From: Bacillota bacterium
GTDB lineage: Bacteria; Bacillota; Clostridia; Christensenellales; CAG-138
Length of the DNA: 6,055 nucleotides
Direction: 5' to 3'
Assembly (NCBI GenBank): GCA_023461495.1
Contig: JAEYLA010000270.1
Location: forward strand, 1-6,055
In this document: piece by piece, positions 5,361 to 6,055 of the stretch
Numbering within the stretch: position 1 is the stretch's first letter
How the letters are laid out: every line of letters starts with the position of its first letter
The notes under the pieces: model-generated
Databases searched by the model: none
Seen by the model: the letters and a program-made list of their open reading frames with translations, nothing else
What the model was told of the DNA's origin: nothing
Made by a program: the position numbers and the translations under genes

Positions 5361-6055
5361 ATGCAGCTGCCCACGGAATTTGAAATGCGCATGCAGGTAT
5401 TGCTGGGCGGGGAATATCCTGCCTACCGCGCCGCGATGGAAGAGCCGCCAAGGCGCGGGCTGCGCGTCAATACGCTCAAAATCAGTGTGGAGGCGTTCCT
5501 GGAGGAAGCGAAGCTTCCGCTCATCCCCACCGGGCTTGTGCCGGAGGGGTTTTTGCTCACGGAGGAAGTGGAAAAAATCGGCGCGCATCCGCTGCACCGG
5601 GCAGGCCTGTTTTACATGCAGGAGCCGTCCGCCATGCGCACCGCAGCCGTGCTTGCGCCCGCGCCCGGCATGCGGGTGCTGGATCTGTGCGCAGCGCCTG
5701 GCGGCAAGACGGGGCAGCTTGCGGCCTATCTGAAAGGGCAGGGTCTTCTGGTTGCAAATGAAGTAGTACCGGGCCGCGCCGCGGTGCTTGCGGGAACGAT
5801 GGAACGCCTGGGCGACCGGAACGCGCTTGTGACCAGCATGCAGCCCGCGAAACTGTGCAGCCAGCTTGCCGGGTATTTTGACGCCGTGCTGGTGGACGCG
5901 CCGTGCAGCGGGGAGGGGATGTTCCGCAAGGAGACGCAGGCGGTGCTCGACTGGTCTATCGCGCATGTGGAAGCATGCGCGCTGCGGCAGGCGGGCATAC
6001 TCGATGCTGCGGCGGAGGCGATAAAGCCAGGCGGCAGGCTTGCGTATTCCACGTG
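5361..6055 (+). CDS. rsmF: RsmF-type 16S rRNA (cytosine-C5) methyltransferase, 3' truncated by window edge
   Basis: The first 231 codons plus two bases of an RsmB/RsmF (NOL1/NOP2/Sun) SAM-dependent methyltransferase are present; the frame stays open to the edge. The N-terminal region (1-90), with RRGLRVNTLK (31-40) and FYMQEPSAM (84-92), is typical of the RsmF-like branch. Motif I is LDLCAAPGGKTGQL (107-120), which binds SAM, with acidic E134 in VANE as the probable ribose contact. Motif IV is VDAPCSGEGMF (178-188), with C182 the conserved PCS cysteine. Motif VI begins at YST (229-231); the two remaining bases TG fit a Cys codon, expected to be the nucleophile. Family members methylate cytosines of 16S rRNA near the decoding site; which position cannot be told here. 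The C-terminal RNA-binding portion lies beyond the window. It is probably cotranscribed with the GNAT gene. The gene symbol rests on subfamily resemblance. Confidence 0.88.
   Translation, partial: MQLPTEFEMRMQVLLGGEYPAYRAAMEEPPRRGLRVNTLKISVEAFLEEAKLPLIPTGLVPEGFLLTEEVEKIGAHPLHRAGLFYMQEPSAMRTAAVLAPAPGMRVLDLCAAPGGKTGQLAAYLKGQGLLVANEVVPGRAAVLAGTMERLGDRNALVTSMQPAKLCSQLAGYFDAVLVDAPCSGEGMFRKETQAVLDWSIAHVEACALRQAGILDAAAEAIKPGGRLAYST

Noticed and set aside
5217..5966. 249-codon open frame on the minus strand opposite the GNAT and rsmF-like genes
   Set aside because: It is antisense to two genes with clear motifs, has Arg/His/Ala-rich composition without a recognisable domain, and so reads as a shadow.

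Overview
The window looks like a chromosomal segment from a GC-rich member of the Clostridia (Firmicutes), probably an anaerobic gut-type organism. The basis is strong AGGAGG-type ribosome binding sites, GC-rich codon use, an SsnA/YgfK pair of the type found in anaerobic purine-fermentation clusters, and a Clostridia-like multi-hairpin intergenic element. The species cannot be named from this sequence.

Layout. Positions 1-89 hold no gene, only an imperfect hairpin just after the ygfK stop. Two genes run leftward on the minus strand: ssnA (3270-4601, a metal-dependent amidohydrolase) and then ygfK (90-3086, a large FAD/NAD(P)H/Fe-S oxidoreductase). The 183-base gap between them holds four consecutive hairpins that look like a dispersed repeat. 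Positions 4602-4884 are a divergent regulatory region. To the right, on the plus strand, are a small GNAT acetyltransferase (4885-5337) and the first 231 codons of an RsmF-type rRNA cytosine-C5 methyltransferase (5361 to the window edge).

How the genes work together. ssnA and ygfK are hallmark members of the conserved cluster (with xdh, hyuA, ygeW, ygeX and ygeY in other genomes) linked to selenium-dependent molybdenum hydroxylases and to anaerobic purine/uric acid breakdown. The other members are not in this window; if present they should lie beyond position 1. The GNAT and rsmF-like pair looks like an unrelated housekeeping operon.

Most interesting region. The ssnA promoter (extended -10 with a perfect TATAAT) lies about 200 bases upstream of ssnA. 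The leader contains an 11-position stem with one mismatch enclosing a smaller hairpin, then a strong intrinsic terminator (11 of 12 pairs plus six U) before the gene. Part of the upstream stem can instead pair with the base of the terminator. This is the architecture of a transcription-attenuating riboswitch or similar leader RNA. It matches no classical riboswitch that I can recognise, and its place ahead of a purine-catabolism operon makes a purine-type ligand an attractive guess. The opposite-strand promoter for the GNAT operon shares the same -10 bases.
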